Made by a program: the position numbers and the translations under genes. A stretch of 64,000 bases of DNA, from positions 7,022,001 to 7,086,000 of the forward strand of contig NZ_CP108569.1 of assembly GCF_036010505.1 (NCBI RefSeq), read 5' to 3'. The first letter of the stretch is position 1; every line of letters starts with the position of its first letter. The notes under the pieces were generated by a model. It searched no databases and was not told the origin of the DNA. It saw only the letters and a list, made by a program, of their open reading frames with translations. The DNA comes from Streptomyces sp. NBC_01197. GTDB lineage: Bacteria > Actinomycetota > Actinomycetes > Streptomycetales > Streptomycetaceae. Positions 24,971-34,568 of this stretch are shown here, in pieces.

Positions 24971-27400
24971 GTGTCCCCACCCCCGTCCCCCGGTGAGAGC
25001 GGTGCCCCCGCCCTCGAACTCCTCGTTCACGGCGTCGGCGGAGCCACCCCGCAGGGGATGCTCGGTGACGCGCACACCGTCCGGATCACCGGCGACGAGA
25101 CGGCGGCCGTCTACCGCCGTGCCGTCGACACCGACGCCGACGCGCACCCGCAGAACACCAGGGGCCGGCCGGTCCCCGAGGCGTACGTCTGGTCCAACCT
25201 CACCTCCGGCAACAGCGCCCGCGCCCTGTGGCTGCTGCTGCTCCCCTTCATGGTCGTCAACCTCGCCCACTGGATGCTGCCGTCCGGCCGCGGCGGGTTA
25301 CGTGTGGTCCGGCTGTACGGCGTGCTGGTACGGCTCGTCGCGCTCAGCCTGACCGTGCTGCTGGTCGCCTCGGCCTGCGAAGTGGCACTCGATCTGACGG
25401 CCTGGCAGTGCGCCGGATCGTCCGGCTGCTCCGACGGCAAGTCCTGGCTCGGGTTCCTGGCCGCCGCGCACGGCGGCTGGTGGGCGCAGCCCGGCCGGAG
25501 GCTGGCCGCGGCCGCGCTCGTCCCCTCGGCTCTGACGGCGCTGCTCTGGTACCTCTCCAACCGCACCTGGAGCGCGTACGAGTCCCAGCAGCCGCTGGGC
25601 GACGACGCCCGTGCGGCGGATGCCGGAGATCCCGGCGACGGCGACGGCGACGGCGACGGCGGGGGCCCCGGGCCCGCGCTCGGCAGGCCCGGGTTCTGGT
25701 ACGGGCGCAGGCTCGTGGCCCGGCTGCGCGCGGCACACACCGCCGCCGGATTCCTGACCGTCGCCGCCGCGCTCACTGTCGCCACGGCCGCCTTCGACCG
25801 CCGCTCGTCGGCGACCCTCCTGGAGGCCATCGGCTGGCTCCTTGAGGCAACGCTCCTCGTGGCGGCCGCAGTTGTGGTGTGGGTGGTCTGCCGCAGGGGC
25901 CGTACCGAGACCCGGCTCGACGAGGAACTCGACCGGGCCGTCGTCACCCTGCTGCCGGGCGGCGCACTGACCCTGCTCGGACTCTCCGCCCTCTACGCCG
26001 CATGGTCGCGGCCCGGCTGGCAGTCGAGCGGCACCCTCCCGGGCGACCGCAGCTTCGGCATCCTGACCCTCGCCCAACTCGCTCTCGTCGTCGTGCTGAC
26101 CGCTGTCGCCATGGCGATGTACCGCCGGTCTCCCCACACCCGTACCGCACTGCGCGGACTGGCCGGGCCCGCGGTCGCCCTGCTCGCCTGCGCGCTCGGC
26201 GGCGTGATGACCGGCGGCGTCGCCCAGCGCGTGGCCGACTGGCTCGACGGGCCCGGCACCCCCGGGATGGGCAGGAAGAGCTCCATCGCGGGACCGCCGG
26301 TGCTGCTCAGCTGGCAGGCGTCCGTCATCCCGGTGCTGCTGCTCCTGCTGCTGCTCCCGGTCGCCTACTACGCCCTGCGCACACTGCACCGCGAACGCCG
26401 CATCGCGGCGACCCTCATGACGGACTACCCGCACGAGAAACCGGACACCGTGCGCACCCGGCAGATCGCCGGGATCCGGGCCCGCGCCCAGCTCACCGAC
26501 GCCGCACCGCCGTTCGTCGGTATCGTCTCGGCGGCCACCCTGCTGCTCGGAGGAGGCGCGCTGACCGGCTCCTGGCTCAGCGAGCAGGTGCCGGGCCGGG
26601 CGGCCGACGACGCGCCCTCCTTCATCGCGGCCGCCACCGACGCCGCGCAGGCGGCAGGGTCCTGGCTGGTCGGTCTCGGCTTCATACTGTTCGTCACCCT
26701 TGGCAGGCGCGCGTACCGTGACGCGTCGGCGCGGCGCAGCGTCGGCATCCTCTGGGACGTCGGCACCTTCTGGCCACGCGCGGCGCACCCCTTCGCGCCG
26801 CCCTGCTACGCCGAGCGCGCGGTTCCCGACCTGACGTGGCGCATGTTCACCTGGACCGACCGCACCGGCGGCAGGCTCGTCATCTCGGGCCACTCACAGG
26901 GCAGCGTGCTGGCGGCGGCCGCGGTCTGGCAGCTGCCCGCCCGTACCCGCAGCAGGGTCGCGCTGCTCACCTACGGCTCACCGCTGGAGCGGCTGTACGG
27001 GCGGTGGTTCCCGGCGTACTTCGGGCCCGACTGCCTGGACCGGCTGCACCGGGAAGTGCCCTGCTGGCGCAATCTGTGGCGGGCCACGGACCCCATCGGG
27101 GGCTGGGTGCTGCGCGACGGTGACGTCGACCGGGGACCACTGCTCGATCCGGCCGCCTACGGCAGAACCCGCGAGCACCCGCTGCCCGACCCGGTCCTGG
27201 GCCACTCCGACTACCAGGCCGACCCGGCGTTCGCCGAGGAGCGCGGGGCGCTGCTGGACCGGCTGGCGACGGCGGTGCCGCGCCAAGCCGCACACCAGGC
27301 GGCACATCAGAACCTGGGCCCTCCCGGGGGAGACGCCGGAGAGGCTGGTTCCGGTCCGGTCACGGGAGTTCTGGCAGATCCTCCGGAAACAGCAGACTGA
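24971..27400 (+). CDS. Large membrane protein with a split lipase-like catalytic core
   Basis: The 809-residue protein begins with ALELLVHGVGGATPQGML, which looks like the oxyanion strand of a lipase. About 550 residues with roughly nine membrane segments follow (two or three N-terminal, the rest between about residues 250 and 580). It ends with a cytosolic-looking domain carrying the nucleophile motif ISGHSQGSVLAA (Ser near residue 641) and a possible catalytic His in GHSDYQADP. I read it as an alpha/beta-hydrolase fold interrupted by a membrane domain. The GTG at 24971 is chosen because the in-frame upstream region overlaps the divergent promoter. The 3' end overlaps the convergent AAA+ gene by 41 bp. 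Confidence 0.65.
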   Translation: MSPPPSPGESGAPALELLVHGVGGATPQGMLGDAHTVRITGDETAAVYRRAVDTDADAHPQNTRGRPVPEAYVWSNLTSGNSARALWLLLLPFMVVNLAHWMLPSGRGGLRVVRLYGVLVRLVALSLTVLLVASACEVALDLTAWQCAGSSGCSDGKSWLGFLAAAHGGWWAQPGRRLAAAALVPSALTALLWYLSNRTWSAYESQQPLGDDARAADAGDPGDGDGDGDGGGPGPALGRPGFWYGRRLVARLRAAHTAAGFLTVAAALTVATAAFDRRSSATLLEAIGWLLEATLLVAAAVVVWVVCRRGRTETRLDEELDRAVVTLLPGGALTLLGLSALYAAWSRPGWQSSGTLPGDRSFGILTLAQLALVVVLTAVAMAMYRRSPHTRTALRGLAGPAVALLACALGGVMTGGVAQRVADWLDGPGTPGMGRKSSIAGPPVLLSWQASVIPVLLLLLLLPVAYYALRTLHRERRIAATLMTDYPHEKPDTVRTRQIAGIRARAQLTDAAPPFVGIVSAATLLLGGGALTGSWLSEQVPGRAADDAPSFIAAATDAAQAAGSWLVGLGFILFVTLGRRAYRDASARRSVGILWDVGTFWPRAAHPFAPPCYAERAVPDLTWRMFTWTDRTGGRLVISGHSQGSVLAAAAVWQLPARTRSRVALLTYGSPLERLYGRWFPAYFGPDCLDRLHREVPCWRNLWRATDPIGGWVLRDGDVDRGPLLDPAAYGRTREHPLPDPVLGHSDYQADPAFAEERGALLDRLATAVPRQAAHQAAHQNLGPPGGDAGEAGSGPVTGVLADPPETAD
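25634..25660 (+). repeat. GGCGAC hexamer run inside the membrane hydrolase gene
   Basis: Four to five copies of GGCGAC encode an Asp-Gly tract between two membrane segments. It is a likely slippage site that keeps the frame. Confidence 0.7.
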
Positions 27401-29819
27401 GATCGTCGGTCGACACCTCGGAGAACTGGGCCACCCGGCCGGCGTGCCGCTCCACCATGGACTCGAACGTCTGCCGGGCGGTCCTGCCGTTGCCGAAGGC
27501 CGGACCCTTGGGCAGCACCGTGAAGTACTTCAGCAGGGCTTCCGGCGCGCCGTCGCCGAGCCGGTACTCGTGCTCGTCCGCCTGCTGCTCGACGATCCGC
27601 AGCAGCTCCTCGGGCGCGTAGTCGCCGAAGGTGATGGTGCGCGAGAAACGGGACGCCACACCGGGGTTGACGCCCAGGAAGCGCTCCATCTCCGCGGTGT
27701 ACCCGGCGACGATCACCACCACCGCGTCCCGGTGGTCCTCCATCAGCTTGACCAGTGTGTCGATGGCTTCCTTGCCGAAGTCCCGCCCGGAGTCCTCGGG
27801 GGAGAGGGCGTACGCCTCGTCGATGAAGAGCACCCCGCCCCTGGCCCGGTCGAACGCCTCCTGGGTGCGGATGGCCGTCGAGCCGATGTGCTCGCCCACC
27901 AGGTCGACCCGGGAGACCTCGACGAGATGACCGCGCTCCAGCACTCCGAGCGAGGCGAGGATCTCGCCGTACAGCCGGGCCACCGTGGTCTTGCCCGTGC
28001 CGGGGGAGCCGGTGAACACGAGATGGCGGCGGGCTGACGCCGCCTTGAGGCCGGCGGCGGCGCGCCGCCGGCCGATCTCGATCATGTCGGTGAGGGCGCG
28101 CACCTCGCGCTTGACGCTCTCCAGGCCCACCAGGGTGTCGAGTTCACCCAGAACGTCCACCGAGGAGCGTATGGGCTCGTCCGCGGGCGCCGGGGCGGAG
28201 GAGGCCGGCTGCGCGGAGGGCTGGGCCGGCCGGGGACCGGGCAGCGTGCCGAGCAGACCGGATGTCTGCGTCGCGGTCGCCACGGCGGTCGCCCCTGCGG
28301 CAGGCGCCCCGTGCACCTCGGTCAGCAGGGCACTCTCGTCGCTGGCGCAGTCCTCCACCACGGGGCCGCCCGCGCCGCCCTCACCCAGGGTGCCGTCGGC
28401 GAACTCGTAACCGCTGCGCGCGCACCGCTCCGTACGGCAGCGGGTCAAGGTGGTGCGGCAGCCGTCTATGACATGGAAGCCGTACCCGGCGCTGCCCGAC
28501 ACCCGGCAGTTGTGGAACGTGCCGCGCCCCCCGGCCGAGACATAGAAGCCCGCCTCCGCCGGCGAGGTCACGGTGCACCGCTCGATCCTCGGATCGGCGC
28601 CCTTCGTGACGATGACACCGGTCTGGGCCGCGTCGATGGTGCAGCCGCTGAGCGTGCCGCCGCTGCCGTGGTCGCGGAACCAGGCGCCGGTGGACGCGTC
28701 CCGGATGCGGCAGTCGTCCAGCTGGGCGGTGGCGCCGTCGCTCACCGAGACCGCCGTGTTCCGCACCTGCGAGAGATCGCTGTCGACCACGTCGGCCCGT
28801 GAGCCGCGGTCCAGTACGAAGATCGCGTCCGGCACGTCGTGCACCCGGCAGGAGTCCAGCACCACCGTCGCGCCGTCGCTGACCCAGACGGCGGGGTAGT
28901 CGCCCGTACTGTCGTGGATCTCGCACTGGTTGGCATCGACCCGGGTGCCCGGGTCCCAGACCGACAGCCCGTTGCGCCCGAAGCGCCGGACGGTCGAGCG
29001 TGTCAGCGTGAGCACCGAACGGGACCGCAGATCGACCGCGTTCTCCGGGATGTCATGGATGTCGCAGTCCGACAGCGTCAGTACCGCGTCCGTGTCGAGT
29101 GTGACGCCGTCGGCCGATGTGCGGTGGACGGTGCAGTCGGTGAGATGGGCCGACGCGCGCGCGGCGACCTGCACACCGGTGCCCTTGACCTCGTAGATCT
29201 CGCAGCCGAAGGCCTCAAGGCCGCTGCCGTCGCCGGAGACGCTCAGCCCGGCCCCGGACGCGTGGTGGACCCGGCAGCTCTCGATCCTGGGGTGCGCCCC
29301 GCCGTGCACCGAGATCCCCGACTGGCCGGCCGCGACCACCTCGCACTCCTCGAACACCCCGCCGGCGCCGTCCAGTACACCGATTCCGACGCCCGCCGGA
29401 TTGTCCACCGTGCACCGGCGCACGGTCGGCCGGGCGGCCCCGCGCACCTCGATGCCGACGGCGGAGCGGGTGACGATCCGCAGCCCCAGCAGCTCGGGGG
29501 TGCCCTCCTCGACGAGCAGCGCGGGCGCTGACGAGTCCTGCCCCTCCACCTGGAGGTCCTGGACCACAGCGGACGCCCGCACGGTGAGCGGGATGCCGTC
29601 GGCGGGCGCGATCCGAACCGAGCCGACCGCACCGTCGGCGCCGCGCAGCGTGATCGCGTGCTGGACGACGAGGTTCTCGCGGTACGTGCCGGGAGCAACC
29701 GTGAGGATGTCACCGTCGCCTGCGGCCTCCAGGGCTGCGGCGAGGGAGACGTACTCGCCTGTGCGGCGCCGCCACCTCGATGTTCCGGTGTACGTCACCT
29801 GGACCGTGCCCTGTGCCAT
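27360..29819 (-). CDS. Parallel beta-helix repeat protein fused to an AAA+ ATPase (CbbX/EccA-like)
   Basis: The 819-residue protein has about 470 residues of right-handed beta-helix repeats, with short strands recurring roughly every 23 residues (for example TVRRCTVDNPAGVGIGV, HLTDCTVHRTSADGVTL). A Pro/Ala linker with EPIRSSVDVLGELDTLVGLESVK follows. The C-terminal AAA+ domain is of the CbbX/SpoVK type, with Walker A FTGSPGTGKTTVARLYG (about residue 605), Walker B GGVLFIDEAYAL and a sensor region NPGVASRFSRTI. The ATPase type is shared with EccA of type VII secretion, but no other ESX gene is here. It probably remodels a protein partner recognised by the helix. Confidence 0.85.
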   Translation of the reverse strand: MAQGTVQVTYTGTSRWRRRTGEYVSLAAALEAAGDGDILTVAPGTYRENLVVQHAITLRGADGAVGSVRIAPADGIPLTVRASAVVQDLQVEGQDSSAPALLVEEGTPELLGLRIVTRSAVGIEVRGAARPTVRRCTVDNPAGVGIGVLDGAGGVFEECEVVAAGQSGISVHGGAHPRIESCRVHHASGAGLSVSGDGSGLEAFGCEIYEVKGTGVQVAARASAHLTDCTVHRTSADGVTLDTDAVLTLSDCDIHDIPENAVDLRSRSVLTLTRSTVRRFGRNGLSVWDPGTRVDANQCEIHDSTGDYPAVWVSDGATVVLDSCRVHDVPDAIFVLDRGSRADVVDSDLSQVRNTAVSVSDGATAQLDDCRIRDASTGAWFRDHGSGGTLSGCTIDAAQTGVIVTKGADPRIERCTVTSPAEAGFYVSAGGRGTFHNCRVSGSAGYGFHVIDGCRTTLTRCRTERCARSGYEFADGTLGEGGAGGPVVEDCASDESALLTEVHGAPAAGATAVATATQTSGLLGTLPGPRPAQPSAQPASSAPAPADEPIRSSVDVLGELDTLVGLESVKREVRALTDMIEIGRRRAAAGLKAASARRHLVFTGSPGTGKTTVARLYGEILASLGVLERGHLVEVSRVDLVGEHIGSTAIRTQEAFDRARGGVLFIDEAYALSPEDSGRDFGKEAIDTLVKLMEDHRDAVVVIVAGYTAEMERFLGVNPGVASRFSRTITFGDYAPEELLRIVEQQADEHEYRLGDGAPEALLKYFTVLPKGPAFGNGRTARQTFESMVERHAGRVAQFSEVSTDDLSLLFPEDLPELP

Positions 29820-29908
29820 GGCGCTGTTGTGCCCCCACCTCGTGTGCCCGACGGATGTGGCCCCACCGTAGCGCGCTGGGGGCGCGGGAGTTGACGCGAG
29901 AGGCGGTC

Positions 29909-30517
29909 TCAGCTGCCTGTGCCCGTGCGTCCCCAGTCGGGACCGGCTTCACTCCAGGCGCGGTCGAGTCTCACGTACCGCCGTCGTACCAGACGCCATA
30001 CGACGAGACGGCGCCCGGCCACGATGAGCCCCGCCGCCCCGGCGGCCGCCCCGAACCCCGCCAGCACCGCGCGGGCCCGCACCGTGCGGGGCCTCATGGG
30101 TCTGGTGACGATGTTTCCGCGGTCGTCGGTCCAGATACGCAAGCGGTCGCCGGGCAGATTGCCGCCCTTGAACGTGGAGAGCACCCCGGTGTGCCGGCTG
30201 CCGTCCCCACCGGTCCAGACGACGGCGGCCCGGCCCCGCGGCACGGCGTCCGAGATCCCGTCGGGGTTCGCGGCCAGTGCCGACCGGTCCGGCAGCGCAC
30301 GTACGACCGTGGCGGTCGCCGTATGCCGGTGCCGGCGCTGGGCCCGGGCGATGTCCTGGAGGGCGCTGCCGGTGAGGGAGCCGCAGAGCCACCCCACGAT
30401 CGGCGCGGCGACGGCGATGAGCAGCAGCGCGACGAGCGCCACCCACGCCTCGGCGAGGTCGGTTCCACGGCGGAGAGGATTGTGCCGCCAACGCCACACA
30501 CCGACTGCTGCTCGCAC
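29909..30517 (-). CDS. Rv1733c-family membrane protein
   Basis: The 202-residue protein has the typical actinobacterial layout. It starts VRAAVGVWRWRHNPLRRGTDLAEAW, has a first transmembrane helix (ALLLIAVAAPIVGWLCGSL), an extracytoplasmic strand-rich domain (VVRALPDRSALAANPDGIS through RIWTDDRGNIV) and a second helix near residue 160. Mycobacterial Rv1733c is a dormancy antigen of unknown biochemical role. The GTG at 30517 has AAGGGG upstream and matches the family N-terminus. Confidence 0.85.
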   Translation of the reverse strand: MRAAVGVWRWRHNPLRRGTDLAEAWVALVALLLIAVAAPIVGWLCGSLTGSALQDIARAQRRHRHTATATVVRALPDRSALAANPDGISDAVPRGRAAVVWTGGDGSRHTGVLSTFKGGNLPGDRLRIWTDDRGNIVTRPMRPRTVRARAVLAGFGAAAGAAGLIVAGRRLVVWRLVRRRYVRLDRAWSEAGPDWGRTGTGS

Positions 30518-30666
30518 CGTCCCGCACCCCTTCCGCTTCCGTCCTGACCTCACCGCACAGCCTGCCCGCGACGGGGCGCGGCGAGATCGATCTCACCCCG
30601 TACAACGAGCCTGCCGTATCTGTGAGTTCCCTGGGAAACGGTTCTCGTCCGAGGATGTGCGCCGGA

Positions 30667-31168
30667 TCACCGACGTGCGGGACGCCGGTCGCCCCCGGCG
30701 ACGGGATTCCGGCCGACCAGCAGGCCATTGTCCACGCGGCGGTGGAGGGCGGGGGTGCGGCGGTTCTCCGGCGCGGCCGTCCTCGGCCCGGTCCTGCGAG
30801 CAGGGCATGACGAAACTTGGCCGGAACCGGTCCATCGGAAGGGGACCTTCTCCCGGTGGGCCGCCCCCGCCGATGCGGGGGCTGAGGGCGCGTCGGGCGA
30901 GGAGAGCGCCGTCAGCGGCAGCGTCTCGCGCCCCGGTGCTGACAGCCTGACCACGCCGCCGGGCAGTGGCTCGGCTGCTGCCAACGCCAGCCGTGGAGCC
31001 CGGCGTTGATCGACGGCGCTAGCGCTACCGTCCTGGTCCACGAACATCCACCGATTGTCTCCGGCCGGCCCCCAGGGTCCGACCGCGGCCGAACCCGACG
31101 CACCCCGTGAGGGACGTGACCGGATGGATGTGGATTCCGTGCAGAACTGCGGGAACCGGTTGCGACAC
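30667..31168 (-). pseudogene. Frameshifted remnant of a MOSC-domain protein (N-terminal part)
   Basis: From a possible GTG at 31168 the frame reads VSQPVPAVLHGIHIHPVTSLTG, which matches the opening of MOSC N-terminal domains. At a run of four Gs (31103-31106, minus strand) the reading shifts by one base and continues as VGPWGPAGDNRWMFVDQDG, then RRAPRLALAAAEPLPGGVVRLSAPG, which is also the expected family order. The sequence loses similarity after that and stops at 30667, with no MOSC domain. I infer a decayed gene with a one-base insertion and a truncated 3' part. This region would otherwise be a 690-bp gap. Confidence 0.6.
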
Positions 31169-31211
31169 GGCAGTCGTCCTGCCGTCCGGTCCTGATGTGC
31201 CGGAAGGACCG

Positions 31212-31655
31212 TCAGTACCCGCGGCCCTGGTAGGGGCGGTTGTACGGATCCTCGTACGGCGAGGGCGCGGGCCGCTGAGCCGCGGGACGCATCGCCTCGT
31301 AACCGGCGCCGCCGACGGGCCGCTGCGGCTGTTGCTGCGGTCCCGGGTAGCCGCGCGGCGCGGTGGCCTGCTGCGGAATGTACGGGGCCGGCGCGTGCTG
31401 CATCGGCGCGGGCTGCGCCATGGGCTGCGGATAGCCGTAGGACGGCACCTGCTGCGAAGGACCGGCAGGCAGCGCGGGAAGCGCCGATGGCAGTGCCGGC
31501 AGGTAGCTGTTGCCGGTGTCGTAAGCCGAAGGGACTCGGATCGGAGCGATCTGAGGGGTGCCCCGCTCTGCGACAAGAGAATCGTAGATAGGGGTGTCCG
31601 GGAAGGACGGCGCGGAGTAGTAACCGCCACCGTAGGTCGCACGGGGGGACGTCAT
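31212..31655 (-). CDS. DUF6643-family Pro/Gln-rich protein
   Basis: The 147-residue protein starts MTSPRATYGGGYYSAPSFP and continues with TPIYDSLVAERGTPQIAPIRVP. A long Pro/Ala/Gln/Tyr-rich tail ends in YEDPYNRPYQGRGY. The N-terminal 40 residues are the conserved part of this Streptomyces-typical family; the tail is disordered. Function unknown. It diverges from the TerD-family gene at 31938. Confidence 0.75.
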   Translation of the reverse strand: MTSPRATYGGGYYSAPSFPDTPIYDSLVAERGTPQIAPIRVPSAYDTGNSYLPALPSALPALPAGPSQQVPSYGYPQPMAQPAPMQHAPAPYIPQQATAPRGYPGPQQQPQRPVGGAGYEAMRPAAQRPAPSPYEDPYNRPYQGRGY

Positions 31656-31937
31656 GGCACATAAGTAAAGCCCACGATGTGCTGATTGGGGAGCCCGATA
31701 AGAGGGTTGTTTGGCGCGTTGCAGGTGACTGTGGATCCCCAATGCGAGCGAACTTGCCAAAAACGGTCGTCAGGCCCGACTCTGATCGGGTAGGGACCTG
31801 CTCGCGGCCGGTTACCGATGGGTTGCCGTCAGATGGCGCAATGATCTTCCCGTGCTCGCCGGGAGCGCTCACCGGTGGCTGGGATTAGGTTGGCCGTACG
31901 GAAATCTACGGCTTCACGACGCCAGTTGGGGGCGAGC
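31656..31937. promoter_or_regulatory. Divergent promoter region of the DUF6643 and TerD genes
   Basis: This 282-bp gap holds two inverted repeats: ATTGGGGA/TCCCCAAT (31685-31692 and 31736-31743) and CCCGA/TCGGG (31775-31779 and 31786-31790). No open frame is convincing. Confidence 0.4.
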
Positions 31938-33236
31938 ATGTCAATGCTTAAGGGAACCAATGTTCCGGTGTCGGCTCAGGCCGTGCGGGTCGAATTGGGA
32001 TGGCGGCCCGGTCCGGGGGTGCCGGATGTCGATGCCTCGGCCTTGTTGCTGGCATCGGGAAAGGTCCGTACGGACGCCGACTTCGTCTTTTACAACCAGC
32101 CGCAGCACGCGTCGGGTGCGGTACGCCACGAGGGCAAGACGACCACACCGGGCACCGCGACCGACACGCTCTCCGTCGACCTCACGCTGGTGGAGCCGGC
32201 CATCGAGCGGGTGGTCCTCGCCGCCTCGGCCGACGGGGGCAGCTTCGGACGGGTGCCCGGGCTTTACGTACGGGTGCTCGACGCGGCGGACGGTACGGAG
32301 ATCGCCCGGTTCGACAGCCAGGACGCGACGGTGGAGACGGCCTTCCTCCTCGGTGAACTCTACCGGCGGCAGGGCGCCTGGAAGTTCCGTGCGGTCGGGC
32401 AGGGGTACGGCAGCGGGCTCGAAGGGCTGGCCACGGACTTCGGGATCACCGTGGACGACACGCGGAAGCCCGCCGCGCAGAGCCCGGCCGCCCCACCGGC
32501 GCCTCCTGCTCCACCCGCGGCCCCGCAGGCCGCTCCCGCCGCGCCGTACAGCGCTCCCGCACCCCAGCCGCCGCCCGCCGCACCGCCCACCCCGGTACGG
32601 CTGAGCAAGGTCACCCTGACGAAGGCGGCGCCGGCGGTCTCCCTCGCGAAACAGGGCGGGACATCGGGGGCCATGCGGGTCAACCTCAACTGGGTGACCC
32701 GCCAGCAGCAGCCCAAGGGCTGGGCGGCCAAGCTCGGCAAGGCCGTCGCCGGGAGCTCGGGTATCGACCTCGATCTCTGTGCGCTCTACGAGCTGACCGA
32801 CGGCCGCAAGGGCGTCGTACAGGCCCTGGGCAACGCGTTCGGATCGCTGAGCAGGCCGCCGTACATCCATCTCGACGGCGACGACCGCACCGGCTCCGTT
32901 TCGGCCGGGGAGAACCTCACCGTCAACCTCGACCAGAAGAACAACATCAGACGGGTCCTCATCTTCGTGACGATCTACGAAGGGGCCAGAAGCTTCGCCG
33001 ATCTGCATGCGACGGTCACGCTCCAGCCGCAGAACGGCGCGGCCATCGACTTCTCGCTCGACGAGTGCACCGTGCCCTCCACGGTCTGCGCGCTGGCGCT
33101 CATCACCAACAACGCCGGAGATCTCGTCGTCCAGCGCGAAGCCCGCTACCTGGTGCCCGACCGCGGCGTCAGCCCGCAGCGCACCATCGATCAGGCGTAC
33201 GGGTGGGGCATGAACTGGACGCCCGGCAGGAAGTGA
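31938..33236 (+). CDS. TerD-family protein with two TerD-like domains
   Basis: The 432-residue protein starts [22 protein letters not shown]. It contains a first TerD-like domain (about residues 1-175), a Pro/Ala-rich linker (about 180-225) and a second TerD domain (about 230-430). The second has the metal-binding-style segments [19 protein letters not shown] and [19 protein letters not shown]. TerD proteins bind calcium and are linked to tellurite and envelope stress. GGGGGCG precedes the ATG at 31938. The first domain lacks the acidic DLD loop and may be structural only. Confidence 0.88.
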   Translation: MSMLKGTNVPVSAQAVRVELGWRPGPGVPDVDASALLLASGKVRTDADFVFYNQPQHASGAVRHEGKTTTPGTATDTLSVDLTLVEPAIERVVLAASADGGSFGRVPGLYVRVLDAADGTEIARFDSQDATVETAFLLGELYRRQGAWKFRAVGQGYGSGLEGLATDFGITVDDTRKPAAQSPAAPPAPPAPPAAPQAAPAAPYSAPAPQPPPAAPPTPVRLSKVTLTKAAPAVSLAKQGGTSGAMRVNLNWVTRQQQPKGWAAKLGKAVAGSSGIDLDLCALYELTDGRKGVVQALGNAFGSLSRPPYIHLDGDDRTGSVSAGENLTVNLDQKNNIRRVLIFVTIYEGARSFADLHATVTLQPQNGAAIDFSLDECTVPSTVCALALITNNAGDLVVQREARYLVPDRGVSPQRTIDQAYGWGMNWTPGRK

Positions 33237-33267
33237 GCACCCCTGGGCCCCGGACCGGAGAGACCGT

Positions 33268-33298
33268 GGAGCGGCGCTCAGAGGTCCTGCGCCGCTCC
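33268..33298. terminator. Terminator hairpin between TerD and glycosyltransferase genes
   Basis: GGAGCGGCGC (33268-33277) pairs with GCGCCGCTCC (33289-33298). The second arm lies in the last codons of the convergent glycosyltransferase gene. Confidence 0.65.
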
Positions 33299-34510
33299 GG
33301 GCGGGAGGTCGGATCCGGCCCCCGCCCCGGCGGCAGCCCCCGGCCCGGACTCCGGTTCAGGCCTGGAGTAGGTCCGCCCCTTCCAGGCGGCGCCGCGTCC
33401 GCGGTAGTGCTGCACCGCGGAGTCGACCGTCATCAGCAGATACAGCAGCGCGGTGAACGGCAGGGCCAGGGCGAGCAGCGGCGACTGGCGGTAGTACCGC
33501 AGCATCGGCAGATAGCTGCCCGCCATCACCAGCCAGGCGAGCCCGCCCGCGCATGTGGCGGGGCCATCACGCCACAGCAGACCGGCAACCAGCGTGAGCG
33601 GCGGCGCGAGATAGATCAGCGCCAGGCCGAGCACTGTGCCGGTGAGCAGCAGAAGGCTGTGCCGGAGCTGGGCGTACGCGCTCCGCGAGACCATCCGCCA
33701 CAGATCGCCGAGCCCCGGATAGGGGCGCACGCTGTCCACCCGCTCGGCGAGCCCCAGCCAGATGCGGCCCCCGCTGCGCTGCACGGCGCGGGCCAGCGAG
33801 ACGTCGTCGATCACCGCCTGCCTGATGGACTCCGGAATGCCGGCCCGCTCCGCCGCCTCGGTCCGCAGCAGTACGCAGCCCCCGGCCGCGGCCGCCGTAC
33901 GGGCCCCCGGCCGGTTGATCCACCGGAACGGGTACAGCTGGGCGAAGAAGTACACGAACGCGGGCACGACCTGCCGCTCCCAGAAGCTCGCGACGCGCAG
34001 CCGCGCCATCTGGGACACCAGGTCGAGCCGGGCCGAACCCGCCGCGGCCACCAACTCGCGCAGGCTGTCCGGCTCATGGGCGATGTCGGCGTCCGTCAGC
34101 AGCAGATACTCCGGCTCCCGCGCACGCGCGAGCCCGATCCCGTACCGCAGCGCCCACAGTTTCCCCGTCCAGCCGGGCTCGGGCTCGCCGGGGGAGACGA
34201 CGGTCAGCGGGAGGCCGCCGTGGCGTGCCGACAGCCGGGCGGCCAGCTCTCCGGTGCCGTCGGAGCTCCCGTCGTCGACCAGGAAGACCTCCGCTTCGCC
34301 GGGATAGTCCTGGGCCAGCAGCGAGGGAAGGCTCAGCGGCAGGACGCCGGCCTCGTCCCTGGCAGGCACGATCACCGCGACGGACGGCCAGACGGCGGGG
34401 GCGGCGCGCGGTGGCAGGCGCTGGTCCGTCCGCCAGAAGAACCCCTGCCCCAGCAGCAGCCACATCCACACGGCCAGCGAACACACGGCGATCCAGGCAA
34501 TGGCGCTCAT
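33278..34510 (-). CDS. Family 2 glycosyltransferase, HpnB-like
   Basis: The 410-residue protein has an N-terminal membrane helix (AIAWIAVCSLAVWMWLLLG). The GT-A domain has VAVIVPARDEAGVLPLSL, VFLVDDGSSDGT and the metal-binding DAD in LLLTDADIAHEPDSL. The Q/RxxRW-like region is followed by three C-terminal membrane segments. The overall order resembles the hopanoid-associated glycosyltransferase HpnB. No hopanoid genes are in this window, so a role in lipid glycosylation is only an inference. Confidence 0.8.
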   Translation of the reverse strand: MSAIAWIAVCSLAVWMWLLLGQGFFWRTDQRLPPRAAPAVWPSVAVIVPARDEAGVLPLSLPSLLAQDYPGEAEVFLVDDGSSDGTGELAARLSARHGGLPLTVVSPGEPEPGWTGKLWALRYGIGLARAREPEYLLLTDADIAHEPDSLRELVAAAGSARLDLVSQMARLRVASFWERQVVPAFVYFFAQLYPFRWINRPGARTAAAAGGCVLLRTEAAERAGIPESIRQAVIDDVSLARAVQRSGGRIWLGLAERVDSVRPYPGLGDLWRMVSRSAYAQLRHSLLLLTGTVLGLALIYLAPPLTLVAGLLWRDGPATCAGGLAWLVMAGSYLPMLRYYRQSPLLALALPFTALLYLLMTVDSAVQHYRGRGAAWKGRTYSRPEPESGPGAAAGAGAGSDLPPGAAQDL

Positions 34511-34568
34511 CCGCCGAAGTCTGCCCCACCGGGGCGGGTCAGGACGAGCTGTCGACTAAGGTGACCGG

